Below, in pieces: positions 17,623-27,243 of a stretch of 64,000 bases of DNA. The notes under the pieces were generated by a model. That model saw only the letters and a program-made list of their open reading frames with translations. It was not told the DNA's origin and made no database searches. The DNA is from Ochrobactrum vermis (lineage in GTDB: Bacteria; Pseudomonadota; Alphaproteobacteria; Rhizobiales; Rhizobiaceae). Location of the stretch: assembly GCF_002975205.1 (NCBI RefSeq), contig NZ_PCOC01000002.1:1925501-1989500 (forward strand), given 5' to 3'. Made by a program: the position numbers and the translations under genes. Each line of letters begins with the position of its first letter. Position 1 is the stretch's first letter.

Positions 17623-20600
17623 TCTGCTGCCTCCTTCGCTGCGGAGCTCTGGTTGCTTTCTTCAAGCGGACCTTCCATCCAGTCCACTTTCTCCAGCTTG
17701 CGCACGACCACGAACTCGTCGCGGTTGGCGCCGACGGTTCCGTAATAGTTGAAACCGTAGGACTGATGGGCGTATCCGCCGATCATATGCGTCGGCTTGG
17801 TGATGATGCGGGTGACGGAGTTGTGAATGCCACCACGCTGGCCGGTAAGCGGCGAGCCGGGCGTGTTCACGATCTTCTCCTGCGCATGATACATGAAGAC
17901 GGTGCCGTCTTTCATGCGCTGGGAGACAACCGCACGGGCCACGATGGCACCGTTGGCGTTGTAGACTTCCACCCAGTCATTATCGACGATACCTGCCTTT
18001 GCGGCATCCGGCTCCGAAATCCAGACAACCGGCCCGCCGCGATTGAGCGTCAGCATCAGCAGGTTGTCGGTATAGGTGGAGTGGATACCCCATTTCTGGT
18101 GCGGCGTGATGAAGTTCAGCACCAGATGCGGCTGTCCGTCCGCCTTTTCGCGGATTGCCGGATTGACCGTCTTTGTGTCGATCGGCGGACGATAGACGCA
18201 GAAGCCTTCACCGAAAGCGCGCATCCAAAGATGATCCTGATAAAGCTGCTGACGACCGGTCAGCGTGCGCCACGGGATCAACTCATGCACATTGGTATAG
18301 CCTGCATTGTAGCAGACGGTCTCGGATTCAATGCCCGACCAGGTTGGCGAGGAGATGATCTTGCGCGGTTGCGCAACAATATCGCGATAGCGGATCTTCT
18401 CGTCTTCCTTTGGAAGGGCCAGATGCGAATGGTTGCGACCGGTGAACTTCGACAGTGCCTCCCACGCCTTGACCGCCACTTCGCCATTGGTTTCCGGCGC
18501 GAGCGACAAAATGACCTCGGTTGCATCGACATCGGTATAGATGCGCGGACGTCCTTCACTTATGCCCGGCTCCTGAACCTTGCCGTTCAGCTTGGCGAGC
18601 AGGTCTACCTCGTGTTCGGTATTCCACGAAATGCCCTTGCCGCCATTGCCAAGCTTGTCGAGAAGCGGCCCGACGGAGGTGTAGCGCTTGTAGAGGTTCG
18701 GATAGTCGCGCTCCACAACCACGACCGACGGCATGGTCTTGCCGGGGATCGGCTCGACTTCGCCCTTCTTCCAATCGAGGACGTCCTTTGGCTGCGCAAG
18801 CTCGCCCGCCGTGTCGTGCAGCGTCGGCACGAGAACGATGTCTTTCTCGACGCCCAGCACTTCCGGCGCCACTTCCGAGAACTTCTTGGCGATGCCCTTG
18901 AAGATGTCCCAGTCGCTGCGGGATTCCCATGCCGGGTCCGCTGCGCTCGACAGCGGATGGATGAAGGGATGCATGTCGGACGTGTTGAGATCGTTCTTTT
19001 CATACCAGGTAGCGGTCGGCAGAACGATATCGGAATAGACGCAGGTCGTGGACATGCGGAAATCGAGCGTGACCAGAAGGTCGAGTTTTCCCTCCGGAGC
19101 ATTCTCGTGCCACACAGCCTCAAGGCTTTCCTGCGCACCTTCCTGACCCAGATCCTTGCCGAGCAGGCCGTTCGAGGTGCCAAGCAGGTGCTTCAGGAAG
19201 TACTCATGCCCCTTGCCCGACGAACCGAGCAGGTTGGAACGCCAGACGAACATGTTGCGCGGCCAGTTGGCCTCATGGTCAGGGTCTTCGCAGGACATGG
19301 TGACGGTGCCGTTCTTCAGCGCATTCGCGATAAAGTCCTTCGGCTCCTGGCCCGATGCGACTGCCTCTTTGGCGAGTTCCAGCGGGTTCGTCTGGAGCTG
19401 CGGAGCGGAAGGCAGCCAACCCATGCGTTCGGCACGGATGTTATAGTCCATCATCGTGCCGTCCCATGCGCCGTCGGGCGCCGTCGGCGAAAGGATGTCC
19501 TGCACCTTCACGGTCTCGTAGCGCCACTGGTCGGTATGCGCATAGAAGAACGAGGTCGAGTTCATGTGGCGCGGCGGACGGTTCCAGTCGAGCGCGAAAG
19601 CAAGCGCTGTCCAGCCGGTCTGCGGACGCAGCTTTTCCTGCCCCACATAGTGGCTCCAGCCGCCGCCCGACTGACCGACGCAACCGCACATCACCAGCAT
19701 GTTGATGATGCCGCGATAGTTCATGTCCATATGGTACCAGTGGTTGAGACCGGCACCGAGGATGACCATGGAACGACCGTTGGTCTTTTCGGCATTGGTT
19801 GCGAATTCGCGGGCGACCGCAACGATCTGGTCGCGCGGGACGCCAGTGATCTTTTCGGCCCAGGCCGGGGTGTATGGCAGGCCTTCGTCATAGGACTTGG
19901 CGGAATTCTCGTCGCCAAGCCCGCGATCGAGCCCGTAATTGGCGGCAAACAGATCGAACACTGTCGCCACCATGACGTCGCCGCCCTTGAGCTTCAGCTT
20001 GCGGGCCGGAACCTTGCGCACCAGCACGCTGTCATGGTCCGTGCCTTCAAAGTAATCGTGCTCGCGATTGCCGAAATATGGGAAGGCCACATCGGCGACG
20101 GCATCGTGGCTGTCCTTGTCGATGAAGCTCTTGGCAAGTTCCACATCCTTGCCCTTGCCATCCTTTTCCTCAAGATTCCATTGGCCATCATCGCCCCAGC
20201 GGAAACCGACGGAGCCTTGCGGCGCGACATAGGCGCCCGACTTGCTATCGAACGCGACCGTCTTCCAGTCGGGATTGTTGCCTTCGCCGAGATCACCCTT
20301 GAAGTCGGACGCGCGCAGGAAGCGATCCGGCACATAGCGACCGTCCTTCTTGCTGAGCATGACCAGCATCGGGAAGTCGGAATATTTGCGGCAATAATCC
20401 TCGAAATAGGGAACCTGCCGGTCAAGGTGATATTCGCGCAGGATGACATGGCCAAACGCCATGGCGAGCGCGGCATCGGTGCCCTGTTTCGGATGCAGCC
20501 AGAGATCGGAAAACTTCGCGGCTTCCGAATAATCGGGACAGACCACGACCGACTTGGTGCCCTTGTAGCGCACTTCCGTATAGAAATGCGCATCCGGCGT

Positions 20601-21383
20601 GCGGGTCTGCGGTACGTTGGAACCCCAGAGCATGAGGAACCCGGCATTATACCAGTCAGCCGATTCCGGCACGTCGGTCTGTTCGCCCCAGGTTTGCGGC
20701 GAAGCGGGCGGCAGATCGCAATACCAGTCATAGAACGACATGCAGACGCCGCCAAGCAGCGACAGGTAACGCGAGCCGGCTGCATAGGACACCATGGACA
20801 TGGCCGGGATCGGCGAGAAGCCAATGACGCGGTCGGGCCCGTAGGTCTTGGCCGTATAGGCGTTGGCCGCAGCAATGATCTCGTTGACCTCTTCCCAGGT
20901 TGCGCGAACGAAACCGCCGAGACCGCGCACCTTGATATAGTCGGCGCGCTTGGCAGGATCCTGCTGAATCGCGGCCCAGGCCGCGACCGGCGTTTTCACC
21001 GCACGTTCCTTGCGCCACAGTTTCAGGAGGCGGGAGCGGATCAGCGGATACTTCACCCGGTTGGCCGAATAAACGTACCAGCTATAGCTCGCCCCGCGCG
21101 AACAGCCGCGTGGCTCATGGTTCGGCAGGTCGGCGCGGGTGCGCGGATAATCCGTCTGCTGGGTTTCCCAGGTGATGATACCGCCCTTGACGTAGACTTT
21201 CCACGAGCAGGAGCCGGTGCAGTTCACGCCATGGGTGGAGCGGACGATCTTGTCGTGCTGCCAGCGCTTGCGATAGGCCTCTTCCCAGTCACGGTTTTCA
21301 TTGGTGGTGACGCCATGGCCTTCCGAGAAGGTGCCGACATTCTTGCGCGCAAGAAAATTCAGGCGGTCGAGGAGTAGACTCAT
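17619..21383 (-). CDS. narG: Respiratory nitrate reductase alpha subunit (Mo-bisMGD)
   Basis: The protein has 1254 residues, full length. The FS0 cluster ligands are the histidine and cysteines of STHGVNCTGSCSW plus C in HEPRGCSRGASYSW. The molybdenum-binding aspartate is in YDWYCDLPPASPQTWGEQTD, as in E. coli NarG. No twin-arginine leader is seen, so the catalytic site is cytoplasmic (NarGHI type, not Nap). It reduces nitrate to nitrite using quinol electrons. GAGGA precedes the ATG; the narK stop is 23 bp upstream. Confidence 0.97.
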   Translation of the reverse strand: MSLLLDRLNFLARKNVGTFSEGHGVTTNENRDWEEAYRKRWQHDKIVRSTHGVNCTGSCSWKVYVKGGIITWETQQTDYPRTRADLPNHEPRGCSRGASYSWYVYSANRVKYPLIRSRLLKLWRKERAVKTPVAAWAAIQQDPAKRADYIKVRGLGGFVRATWEEVNEIIAAANAYTAKTYGPDRVIGFSPIPAMSMVSYAAGSRYLSLLGGVCMSFYDWYCDLPPASPQTWGEQTDVPESADWYNAGFLMLWGSNVPQTRTPDAHFYTEVRYKGTKSVVVCPDYSEAAKFSDLWLHPKQGTDAALAMAFGHVILREYHLDRQVPYFEDYCRKYSDFPMLVMLSKKDGRYVPDRFLRASDFKGDLGEGNNPDWKTVAFDSKSGAYVAPQGSVGFRWGDDGQWNLEEKDGKGKDVELAKSFIDKDSHDAVADVAFPYFGNREHDYFEGTDHDSVLVRKVPARKLKLKGGDVMVATVFDLFAANYGLDRGLGDENSAKSYDEGLPYTPAWAEKITGVPRDQIVAVAREFATNAEKTNGRSMVILGAGLNHWYHMDMNYRGIINMLVMCGCVGQSGGGWSHYVGQEKLRPQTGWTALAFALDWNRPPRHMNSTSFFYAHTDQWRYETVKVQDILSPTAPDGAWDGTMMDYNIRAERMGWLPSAPQLQTNPLELAKEAVASGQEPKDFIANALKNGTVTMSCEDPDHEANWPRNMFVWRSNLLGSSGKGHEYFLKHLLGTSNGLLGKDLGQEGAQESLEAVWHENAPEGKLDLLVTLDFRMSTTCVYSDIVLPTATWYEKNDLNTSDMHPFIHPLSSAADPAWESRSDWDIFKGIAKKFSEVAPEVLGVEKDIVLVPTLHDTAGELAQPKDVLDWKKGEVEPIPGKTMPSVVVVERDYPNLYKRYTSVGPLLDKLGNGGKGISWNTEHEVDLLAKLNGKVQEPGISEGRPRIYTDVDATEVILSLAPETNGEVAVKAWEALSKFTGRNHSHLALPKEDEKIRYRDIVAQPRKIISSPTWSGIESETVCYNAGYTNVHELIPWRTLTGRQQLYQDHLWMRAFGEGFCVYRPPIDTKTVNPAIREKADGQPHLVLNFITPHQKWGIHSTYTDNLLMLTLNRGGPVVWISEPDAAKAGIVDNDWVEVYNANGAIVARAVVSQRMKDGTVFMYHAQEKIVNTPGSPLTGQRGGIHNSVTRIITKPTHMIGGYAHQSYGFNYYGTVGANRDEFVVVRKLEKVDWMEGPLEESNQSSAAKEAAE

Positions 21384-21406
21384 GATTTTATCCTCACTTT
21401 ATTTCT

Positions 21407-24145
21407 TCAGGCAGCAGCAGTGGCTGTCTTGTTGCGGCGCTCGACGTCGTAGAGCAGGCCGCCTTTTCGGGTGTAGACGCCCCAGGTGATAATGAGGCAG
21501 GTCACGTAGAAGATCAGGAAGGCCCACAGTGCCGCTTCCGGTCCGCCGGTCATGCTGATCGAGGTGCCGTAGCCCTTCGGAATGAAGAAGGCGCCGAAGG
21601 CAGCAATGGCCGAGGTGAAGCCGGTGATGGCAGCAGATTCCTTGTCCGCTTCGTGACGGCGTTCTTCCGGGGTGGCGTTGGGCATCAGCCGGACCATTTC
21701 CTTCGACATGATCGCCGGGATCATCTGGAAGGTGGAGGCATTGCCGATACCGGTGGCGAAGAACAGCAGCACGAAGGAAGCGAAGAAGCCCCAGAAAGCG
21801 TTCGGCTGTTCCTTGATGCCGACGAAGTACAGTACGCCCGCCACGCCAACCATCATCAGGACGAAAGCCCAGATGGTCACGCGTCCGCCGCCATATTTAT
21901 CGGCAAGCCAGCCCGAACCCGACCGCGACAGCGCGCCGACGAGCGGTCCGAGGAAGGCAAACTGAAGCGCATTGACCTCTGGAAACAGGATGTTGGTCAG
22001 AAGCGGGAAGCCAGCCGAATAACCGATGAACGAGCCGAACGTGCCGGTATAGAGCCAGCACATAATCCAGTTGTGCTTGCGGCGGAAAATGACGGCCTGA
22101 TCGGCGAACGAAGCCTTGGCCGATGCGATATCGTTCATGCCGAACCAGTTGGCGAAAGCCGTGATGACGATGAACGGTACGAAGAAGAAACCGGCATTCT
22201 GCAGCCATAGCGGCGTGCTGCCAGCTGCGGTCGCGACCATTGCCGGATCGCCGCCAAGCTTGCCGAAGATACCGGCCGTGATGACGAGCGGCACCACGAA
22301 TTGCACGACGCTGACGCCGAGATTGCCGAGGCCCGCATTGAGCGCCGCCGCGTTGCCCTTTTCCTTCTTCGGGAAGAAGAACGAAATGTTGGACATGGAC
22401 GAGGCGAAGTTGCCGCCGCCGAAGCCGCAGAACAGCGCCAGAAGCAGGAACACGAAGTAAGGCGTATTCGGGTTCTGCACGGCATAGCCGATGCCGATGG
22501 CCGGAATGACCAGCGACCATGTGGTCAGTGTGGTCCACAGACGGCCGCCGAAAATTGGCACCATGAAGGAATAGAAGATGCGGAACGTCGCACCCGAAAT
22601 GCCTGGAAGCGCCGCCAGCCAGAATAGCTGGTCAGTGGTGAACTGGTAGCCCACCAGCGGCAGCTTTGCCACCACCACGGACCAGACCTGCCAGATGGCG
22701 AAGGACAGGAGAAGCGCCGGGATCGAAAGCCAAAGATTGCGCTTGGCGATCCTTTTTCCTTTCTGTTCCCAGAAAACCGGATCGTCCGGGCGCCAGTCGG
22801 TCAGGACTGAATCGCCCTTTGCAGGCTTGACTTCGGCCTTCTTGAGCCCCTGCAATTCGGCAAAGGGCGGAAGCTCTTCCGTGGCCGTGCCTTCGGCTGC
22901 ACGCTCCATCTGGCGGATCGAGACATGCATCCAGGCGAATGAGACCGCGACGATGACGAAGAGCAGCATGAAACAGCTCGTCCAAAGGCCGGTCTGGTCC
23001 AGAAGCACACCGAACAGGATCGGCAGGATGAAGCCTCCAAGACCACCGATCATGCCGACCAGACCGCCGACGGAGCCGACATTGCCCGGATAGTAGACCG
23101 GAATGTGCTTGAAGACGGCTGCCTTGCCCAGGGCCATGAAGAAGCCAAGAATGAAGACCGTGATGGTGAAGCCGATCACGCCCATTTCAGCATGGAAAGC
23201 AAGCGGGCCGTTATCGCTCTGGATGACGTAATCCGTTGGCGGATAGGACAAGATGAATGTCGCGACCAGTGAAACGGCGAAGGTCCAGTACATGACCCTG
23301 CGCGCGCCGTAGACATCCGATAGATGCCCGCCATAGGCGCGGAAAAGACTGGCCGGAACAGAGAAGAACGCCGCGATGACGCCAGCCAGACGAATATCGA
23401 CACCATAAACATGGATCAGATATTGCGGCAGCCACAGCGCGAGCGCCACGAAAGCGCCGAAGACGAAGAAATAGTAAAGCGAGAAACGCCAGACCTGCAC
23501 GTTCTTGAGCGGTTCCAGCTCCATCAGCGTGCTTGTCGGTTTTTCGCCCTTGCGCCGGCGTTCGACCAGAACCGGATCGTCGCTGGTGGTGAAATAGAAG
23601 ATCAGCGCCATGACAACCATCGCAGCTGCCCAGATTTCGGCAACCGCATGCCAGCCGAGCGCGACCATGACCATCGGCGCAAAAAACTTGGTTACTGCCG
23701 CACCGACGTTGCCCGCGCCGAAAATGCCGAGCGCAACGCCCTGCTTCTCGGGTGGATACCAGCGCGAGACATAGGCGACGCCGACCGAGAACGACCCGCC
23801 CGCCACGCCGACGCCGAGCGCGGCGATTAGCATCTGCGGATAGGTGGTGGCGTAGGTCAGAAGGTAGGTGGCAACCGCCGAGACCAGCATGGTCAGCGTG
23901 AAAATGGCACGACCGCCATAGCGATCCGCCCATATGCCCAGGATGACACGGATCAGCGACCCGGTCAGGATAGGCGTCCCGACGAGCAGGCCGAACTGCG
24001 TTTCGCTCAGGCCAAGTTCAGATCGAATTTCAATGCCGATGATTGCGAAGATGGTCCAGACCGCAAAACATACTGTGAACGCGGTTGTACTCATCGTCAG
24101 CGCGGTAGTCTGCGCCCTGGGGTTTTCCCCTGCGACTTGTTGCAT
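21407..24145 (-). CDS. narK: Fused NarK1-NarK2 nitrate/nitrite transporter
   Basis: The protein has 912 residues, about twice the length of a normal NarK. The first half (1 to about 430) has MFS features SLIRVILGIWADRYGGRAIF and GNVGAAVTKFFAPM; a hydrophilic linker (EELPPFAELQGLKKAEVKPAKGDS) leads to the second half with GFGGGNFASSMSNISFFFPKKEKGNAAALNAGLGNLGVSVVQ, the nitrate signature of NarK2-type carriers. About 24 membrane segments are expected. In Paracoccus the same fusion works as nitrate/proton symporter plus nitrate/nitrite antiporter (established). First gene of the nar operon, with an FNR-type box upstream. Confidence 0.95.
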   Translation of the reverse strand: MQQVAGENPRAQTTALTMSTTAFTVCFAVWTIFAIIGIEIRSELGLSETQFGLLVGTPILTGSLIRVILGIWADRYGGRAIFTLTMLVSAVATYLLTYATTYPQMLIAALGVGVAGGSFSVGVAYVSRWYPPEKQGVALGIFGAGNVGAAVTKFFAPMVMVALGWHAVAEIWAAAMVVMALIFYFTTSDDPVLVERRRKGEKPTSTLMELEPLKNVQVWRFSLYYFFVFGAFVALALWLPQYLIHVYGVDIRLAGVIAAFFSVPASLFRAYGGHLSDVYGARRVMYWTFAVSLVATFILSYPPTDYVIQSDNGPLAFHAEMGVIGFTITVFILGFFMALGKAAVFKHIPVYYPGNVGSVGGLVGMIGGLGGFILPILFGVLLDQTGLWTSCFMLLFVIVAVSFAWMHVSIRQMERAAEGTATEELPPFAELQGLKKAEVKPAKGDSVLTDWRPDDPVFWEQKGKRIAKRNLWLSIPALLLSFAIWQVWSVVVAKLPLVGYQFTTDQLFWLAALPGISGATFRIFYSFMVPIFGGRLWTTLTTWSLVIPAIGIGYAVQNPNTPYFVFLLLALFCGFGGGNFASSMSNISFFFPKKEKGNAAALNAGLGNLGVSVVQFVVPLVITAGIFGKLGGDPAMVATAAGSTPLWLQNAGFFFVPFIVITAFANWFGMNDIASAKASFADQAVIFRRKHNWIMCWLYTGTFGSFIGYSAGFPLLTNILFPEVNALQFAFLGPLVGALSRSGSGWLADKYGGGRVTIWAFVLMMVGVAGVLYFVGIKEQPNAFWGFFASFVLLFFATGIGNASTFQMIPAIMSKEMVRLMPNATPEERRHEADKESAAITGFTSAIAAFGAFFIPKGYGTSISMTGGPEAALWAFLIFYVTCLIITWGVYTRKGGLLYDVERRNKTATAAA

Positions 24146-24215
24146 AGGCGTACTCCGAATTGAATACCATGAGAGGTTTCGTTTGCACTTATGCGTCGAC
24201 TGTCAGATCAGTACA

Positions 24216-24229
24216 TTGATTAAGATCAA
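24216..24229. promoter_or_regulatory. Perfect FNR-type box for the nar operon
   Basis: TTGATTAAGATCAA, centre about 77 bp before the narK ATG; it fits a leftward promoter activated by FNR/FnrN or by NarR. Confidence 0.85.
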
Positions 24230-24327
24230 TATCGATAATCTGTTCAAGGAGATTTTCAAATAGAAGCGCAGCAAGAGACAGAATAAATTGAATTATAGAC
24301 AAGTATTGATTTATGTATATTGACCGA

Positions 24328-24341
24328 TTGATTATTATCAA
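24328..24341. promoter_or_regulatory. Perfect FNR-type box upstream of the NarR-like gene
   Basis: TTGATTATTATCAA, centre about 49 bp before the regulator's ATG. At this distance it could overlap a promoter and allow either activation or auto-repression. Confidence 0.8.
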
Positions 24342-24383
24342 TTATAATAGCCCATTATAAGTTGAGGGAGAAAGTGAGGTTTG

Positions 24384-25103
24384 ATGCGGCAGGAAGATAA
24401 AATTGCATTGAAGAATCAACCGCTCTTCGCGGACATGGCAGACGCCACATTTGAGCGCATCATGCGCCCGAGCTTCGTGCAATCGTTTCCGCCACGCATG
24501 ACCCTGATCAAGGAGGACGAACCGGCAGACTTCCTGTTCGCGATCCTGGACGGTCTCGTTTTGATGTCGGCAAAATCCGACGACGGTGAAACCGCGCTGG
24601 AAATATTGCGCGCCGACGACATTTTCATCCTCGCAGCCGTACTCAATGACGATGTTTGCCTGCAAACCGCACAGACGCTGACCGCAACGCGTGTATTGAT
24701 GGTGCCTTCCAGCCTGGTTCGCGAAATGATGAGCGAGGATCTGGGCTTCATGCGCGCCCTCGTTTTTGAAACTGCGCGGGCCTATCGCCGTCTCGTGAAG
24801 GAGCTGAAGACGCAGAAGCTGAGAAGCAGCGTCCAGCGCCTCGCCAACTGGATCGTCAAGGAATCGCTGTTGAACAACGGCACCGACGTCGTGATGATCC
24901 CTTACGAAAAGCGGACGCTTGCCGCTTATCTTGGCATGACGCCGGAAAACCTGTCGCGCAGTTTTGCGGCGCTTGTTCCCTATGGCATCAGCGTTCACGC
25001 TTCGGCGATCAAGATTACCAACCAGAACAAGCTGCTTCAGTTCGCGGCTCCGTCCCATCTGATCGACAGGGAAGAACCGCCACGAACGATCGACAAGGTT
25101 TGA
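24384..25103 (+). CDS. Crp/Fnr-family regulator, NarR-like (no iron-sulfur cysteines)
   Basis: The protein has 239 residues. A cyclic-nucleotide-binding-like beta domain (about 15-125) precedes a dimer helix and a C-terminal winged helix (RSSVQRLANWIVKE.., KRTLAAYLGMTPENLSRSFAAL, about 150-210). The recognition helix keeps the E..SR pattern expected for TTGAT half-sites. There is only one cysteine, so an FNR-type [4Fe-4S] cluster cannot form. It is divergent from narK, exactly as narR is in Paracoccus, where NarR answers nitrate/nitrite and drives narKGHJI (established there, inferred here). ATG 24384 is preferred to TTG 24381, with GAGG upstream. Confidence 0.85.
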   Translation: MRQEDKIALKNQPLFADMADATFERIMRPSFVQSFPPRMTLIKEDEPADFLFAILDGLVLMSAKSDDGETALEILRADDIFILAAVLNDDVCLQTAQTLTATRVLMVPSSLVREMMSEDLGFMRALVFETARAYRRLVKELKTQKLRSSVQRLANWIVKESLLNNGTDVVMIPYEKRTLAAYLGMTPENLSRSFAALVPYGISVHASAIKITNQNKLLQFAAPSHLIDREEPPRTIDKV

Positions 25104-25174
25104 GACTTGTCTTCATCTTCCTGTCAAACAATCTGACTATCCGGAGATTTTCTCGATCGAACCGGAGCTTTGCG

Positions 25175-26239
25175 ATGAAAGCAGCCCTTGTTGCCCTGTT
25201 TGTTACGCTTGCGACCGGCGCAGTCGCACAGGAATTACAGAAGCCCGAACTGATTGGTGCCTTCACTCTCCCAACAGGCCTGAAAATCAGCGGCACCGAG
25301 TTTGGCGGCATTTCCGGCCTCGATTATGACCCGCGCGACAATGTCTATTACGCCATATCCGACGACCGTTCGGAAAAAGCGCCTGCCCGCTTCTACAAGC
25401 TCAAGCTCGCCATCGATGGCTCCGGCGTGCGCAGTCTGGATATTGTGGAAGCCGTCACGCTTCTGGACAAGACCGGCAAACCGTTTATGCCGAAGGATGT
25501 CGATCCTGAAAGCATCCGCTTCAATGCGGCGACCGGCACCATCTTCTGGTCGAGCGAAGGCAACAAAAATGGCAGGCCTTTTATCGGGGAAGCGAAGACA
25601 GACGGCAGTTTTGTTCGCGAATTTGCATTACCGGAAGCCTATGTTCCCGACCAAGGCAAGACCCGCGGCATCCGCAACAACCTGTCCTTTGAAAGCCTGA
25701 CCGTCACACCGGACGGCAAGACGCTGCTGGCAGGAACGGAAAACGCACTGATACAGGATGGAGACAAGGCGACGCTTGATCACGGCAGCCGTTCGCGCAT
25801 CATCGCCTTCGATCTTGCGTCGGGCAATGTCACGGCGGAATATGCCTACGACGCCGATCCGATCTTCACCAGGGCGACCCTGCCGCCATTCTGGAACGAC
25901 AACGGCATGTCGGAATTCGTCGCCGATGGAAACAATCTCCTCACCGTCGAGCGCTCTTTCGCCATGGGCGTGGGCAACCACATCACCATCTACCGCGCCG
26001 CGTTCGACGGAGCCAGCAACGTGAAAGATGTTCCAGCGCTTGCCAGTCAGTCTGTGACCCCACTTGCCAAGAAGCTTCTTCTCCAGCTCAACGAAGGCGA
26101 TTTCGGCCTCGACATCGACAATATCGAGGCCATCACCTTCGGGCCGATGGTTGACGGCAAGAGAACGCTGATCCTCGCCTCAGACAACAATTTCAATCAC
26201 GGTCAGGTTTCGCAGTTCATCGCGTTGAAGCTGCCCTGA
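25175..26239 (+). CDS. Exported esterase-like-activity-of-phytase family protein
   Basis: The protein has 354 residues with signal peptide MKAALVALFVTLATGAVA, cleaved before QELQKPEL. The body is beta-propeller-like with family motifs EFGGISGLDYDPRDNVYYAISDDRS, FNAATGTIFWSSEGN, RNNLSFESLTVTPDGKTLLAGTENAL and DIDNIEAITFGPMVDGKRTLILASDNNF. Members are predicted periplasmic phosphoesterase-like proteins; real substrates are unknown. ATG 25175 has GGAG upstream. It follows the NarR-like gene by about 70 bp on the same strand but has no evident functional link with nitrate. Confidence 0.85.
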   Translation: MKAALVALFVTLATGAVAQELQKPELIGAFTLPTGLKISGTEFGGISGLDYDPRDNVYYAISDDRSEKAPARFYKLKLAIDGSGVRSLDIVEAVTLLDKTGKPFMPKDVDPESIRFNAATGTIFWSSEGNKNGRPFIGEAKTDGSFVREFALPEAYVPDQGKTRGIRNNLSFESLTVTPDGKTLLAGTENALIQDGDKATLDHGSRSRIIAFDLASGNVTAEYAYDADPIFTRATLPPFWNDNGMSEFVADGNNLLTVERSFAMGVGNHITIYRAAFDGASNVKDVPALASQSVTPLAKKLLLQLNEGDFGLDIDNIEAITFGPMVDGKRTLILASDNNFNHGQVSQFIALKLP

Positions 26240-26246
26240 CCGACCC

Positions 26247-26304
26247 GAGCATTTCCAGCAAAAGTGCGAAGCGGTTTTGCGTAGGATAATGCGACGAAAC
26301 AAAT
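26247..26304. repeat. Dispersed palindromic intergenic repeat, copy 3
   Basis: GAGCATTTCCAGC, then AAAAGTGCGAAGCGGTTTTG, then GGATAATGCG and an AAACAAAT end. It lies between two convergent genes; the same sequence in reverse is at 57861-57919. Confidence 0.8.
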
Positions 26305-26313
26305 ATTCAGAGC

Positions 26314-27243
26314 TCAGGTCCAGAAATATCGCACGATGTGAAAGAAGACAGGCGCCGAAAAAACGAGGCTGTCGGCGCGGTCGAGCATGCCGCCATGCCC
26401 TTCGATCATGTGGCCCCAGTCCTTCACGCCGCGATCACGCTTGATAGCGGACGCGACGAGCCCGCCGAAGAAGCCCATGATGCAGGAAGTGGCCGCAAGT
26501 GCGCCCGCCTGGATCGGCGAAAACGGCGTCAGCCAGGCAAGCCCCGCCCCCAGAAGAGAGGCGCTCGCAACCCCGCCGACAAAACCTTCCCAGGTCTTCG
26601 ATGGCGATATGCTGGGCGCGATGCGATGCTTGCCGAACAGTTTGCCGAAAATATATTGCAGCACATCGCTGCCCTGAACAGTCGCCACCAGAAACGCGAT
26701 CAGAAGCAGCTTCTTGCCGTCAAAGCCGGGAATATCCAGCGTCATCAGCGCAGGCACATGGCTGATGCAATAGACCGAAAGCATGATGCCCCATTGCTGC
26801 TCGCTGATGCGCTCCAGAAAGCGCGACGTGTCGCCCGACAGCGCGGTGAGGACCGGCATGGCGAGAAAGCAATAAACCGGGATGAAGATGGAATAGAGCC
26901 CGTACCAGTCAATCCAGATCAGATAATACTGCACCGGAATGACCAGCAGAAACATGCCGAGTAGCACACTATGATCGGCGCGGCGTGTCTGTGTCAGCGT
27001 CGCATATTCACGCAATGCAGCAAACGAGATCAGCGCGAACAGCACGATCACACCGCCCTTGCCGAACAGGAAGGCGATGCACATGGCGCCGACCATGATC
27101 CACCATGCCTTGATGCGGGCATTGAGATTGACGAGCGTGGATGAAAGCGGTTTTGGCGCCCGCCATGAAAGTACACCGGCAACGGTGCTTGCCGTTATCA
27201 GAACGCCCATGAGGCCAAGGAATAGTCGGGTCGTTTCGCTCAT
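26314..27243 (-). CDS. Phosphatidate cytidylyltransferase (CdsA family, YnbB-like)
   Basis: The protein has 309 residues with about eight membrane segments. The CdsA signature is at the C-terminus: SPSKTWEGFVGG and KRDRGVKDWGHMIEGHGGMLDRADS. It makes CDP-diacylglycerol from phosphatidic acid and CTP. Its start overlaps the stop of the acyltransferase gene (ATGA 27240-27243). Because cells normally have a housekeeping CdsA elsewhere, this copy probably serves the local lipid pathway. The gene set resembles E. coli ynbABCD, in which YnbB is the CdsA paralogue. Confidence 0.9.
   Translation of the reverse strand: MSETTRLFLGLMGVLITASTVAGVLSWRAPKPLSSTLVNLNARIKAWWIMVGAMCIAFLFGKGGVIVLFALISFAALREYATLTQTRRADHSVLLGMFLLVIPVQYYLIWIDWYGLYSIFIPVYCFLAMPVLTALSGDTSRFLERISEQQWGIMLSVYCISHVPALMTLDIPGFDGKKLLLIAFLVATVQGSDVLQYIFGKLFGKHRIAPSISPSKTWEGFVGGVASASLLGAGLAWLTPFSPIQAGALAATSCIMGFFGGLVASAIKRDRGVKDWGHMIEGHGGMLDRADSLVFSAPVFFHIVRYFWT

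Larger units (their letters stand above)
24146..24383. promoter_or_regulatory. narK / NarR divergent promoter region
   Basis: This A/T-rich interval contains two perfect FNR-type boxes, one placed for each divergent gene. Confidence 0.7.

Noticed and set aside
17766..21377. A 1203-codon open frame on the plus strand opposite narG
   Set aside because: It is the antisense shadow of a G+C-rich gene; the translation is rich in H/R/D with no domain, and narG on the other strand has complete active-site motifs.
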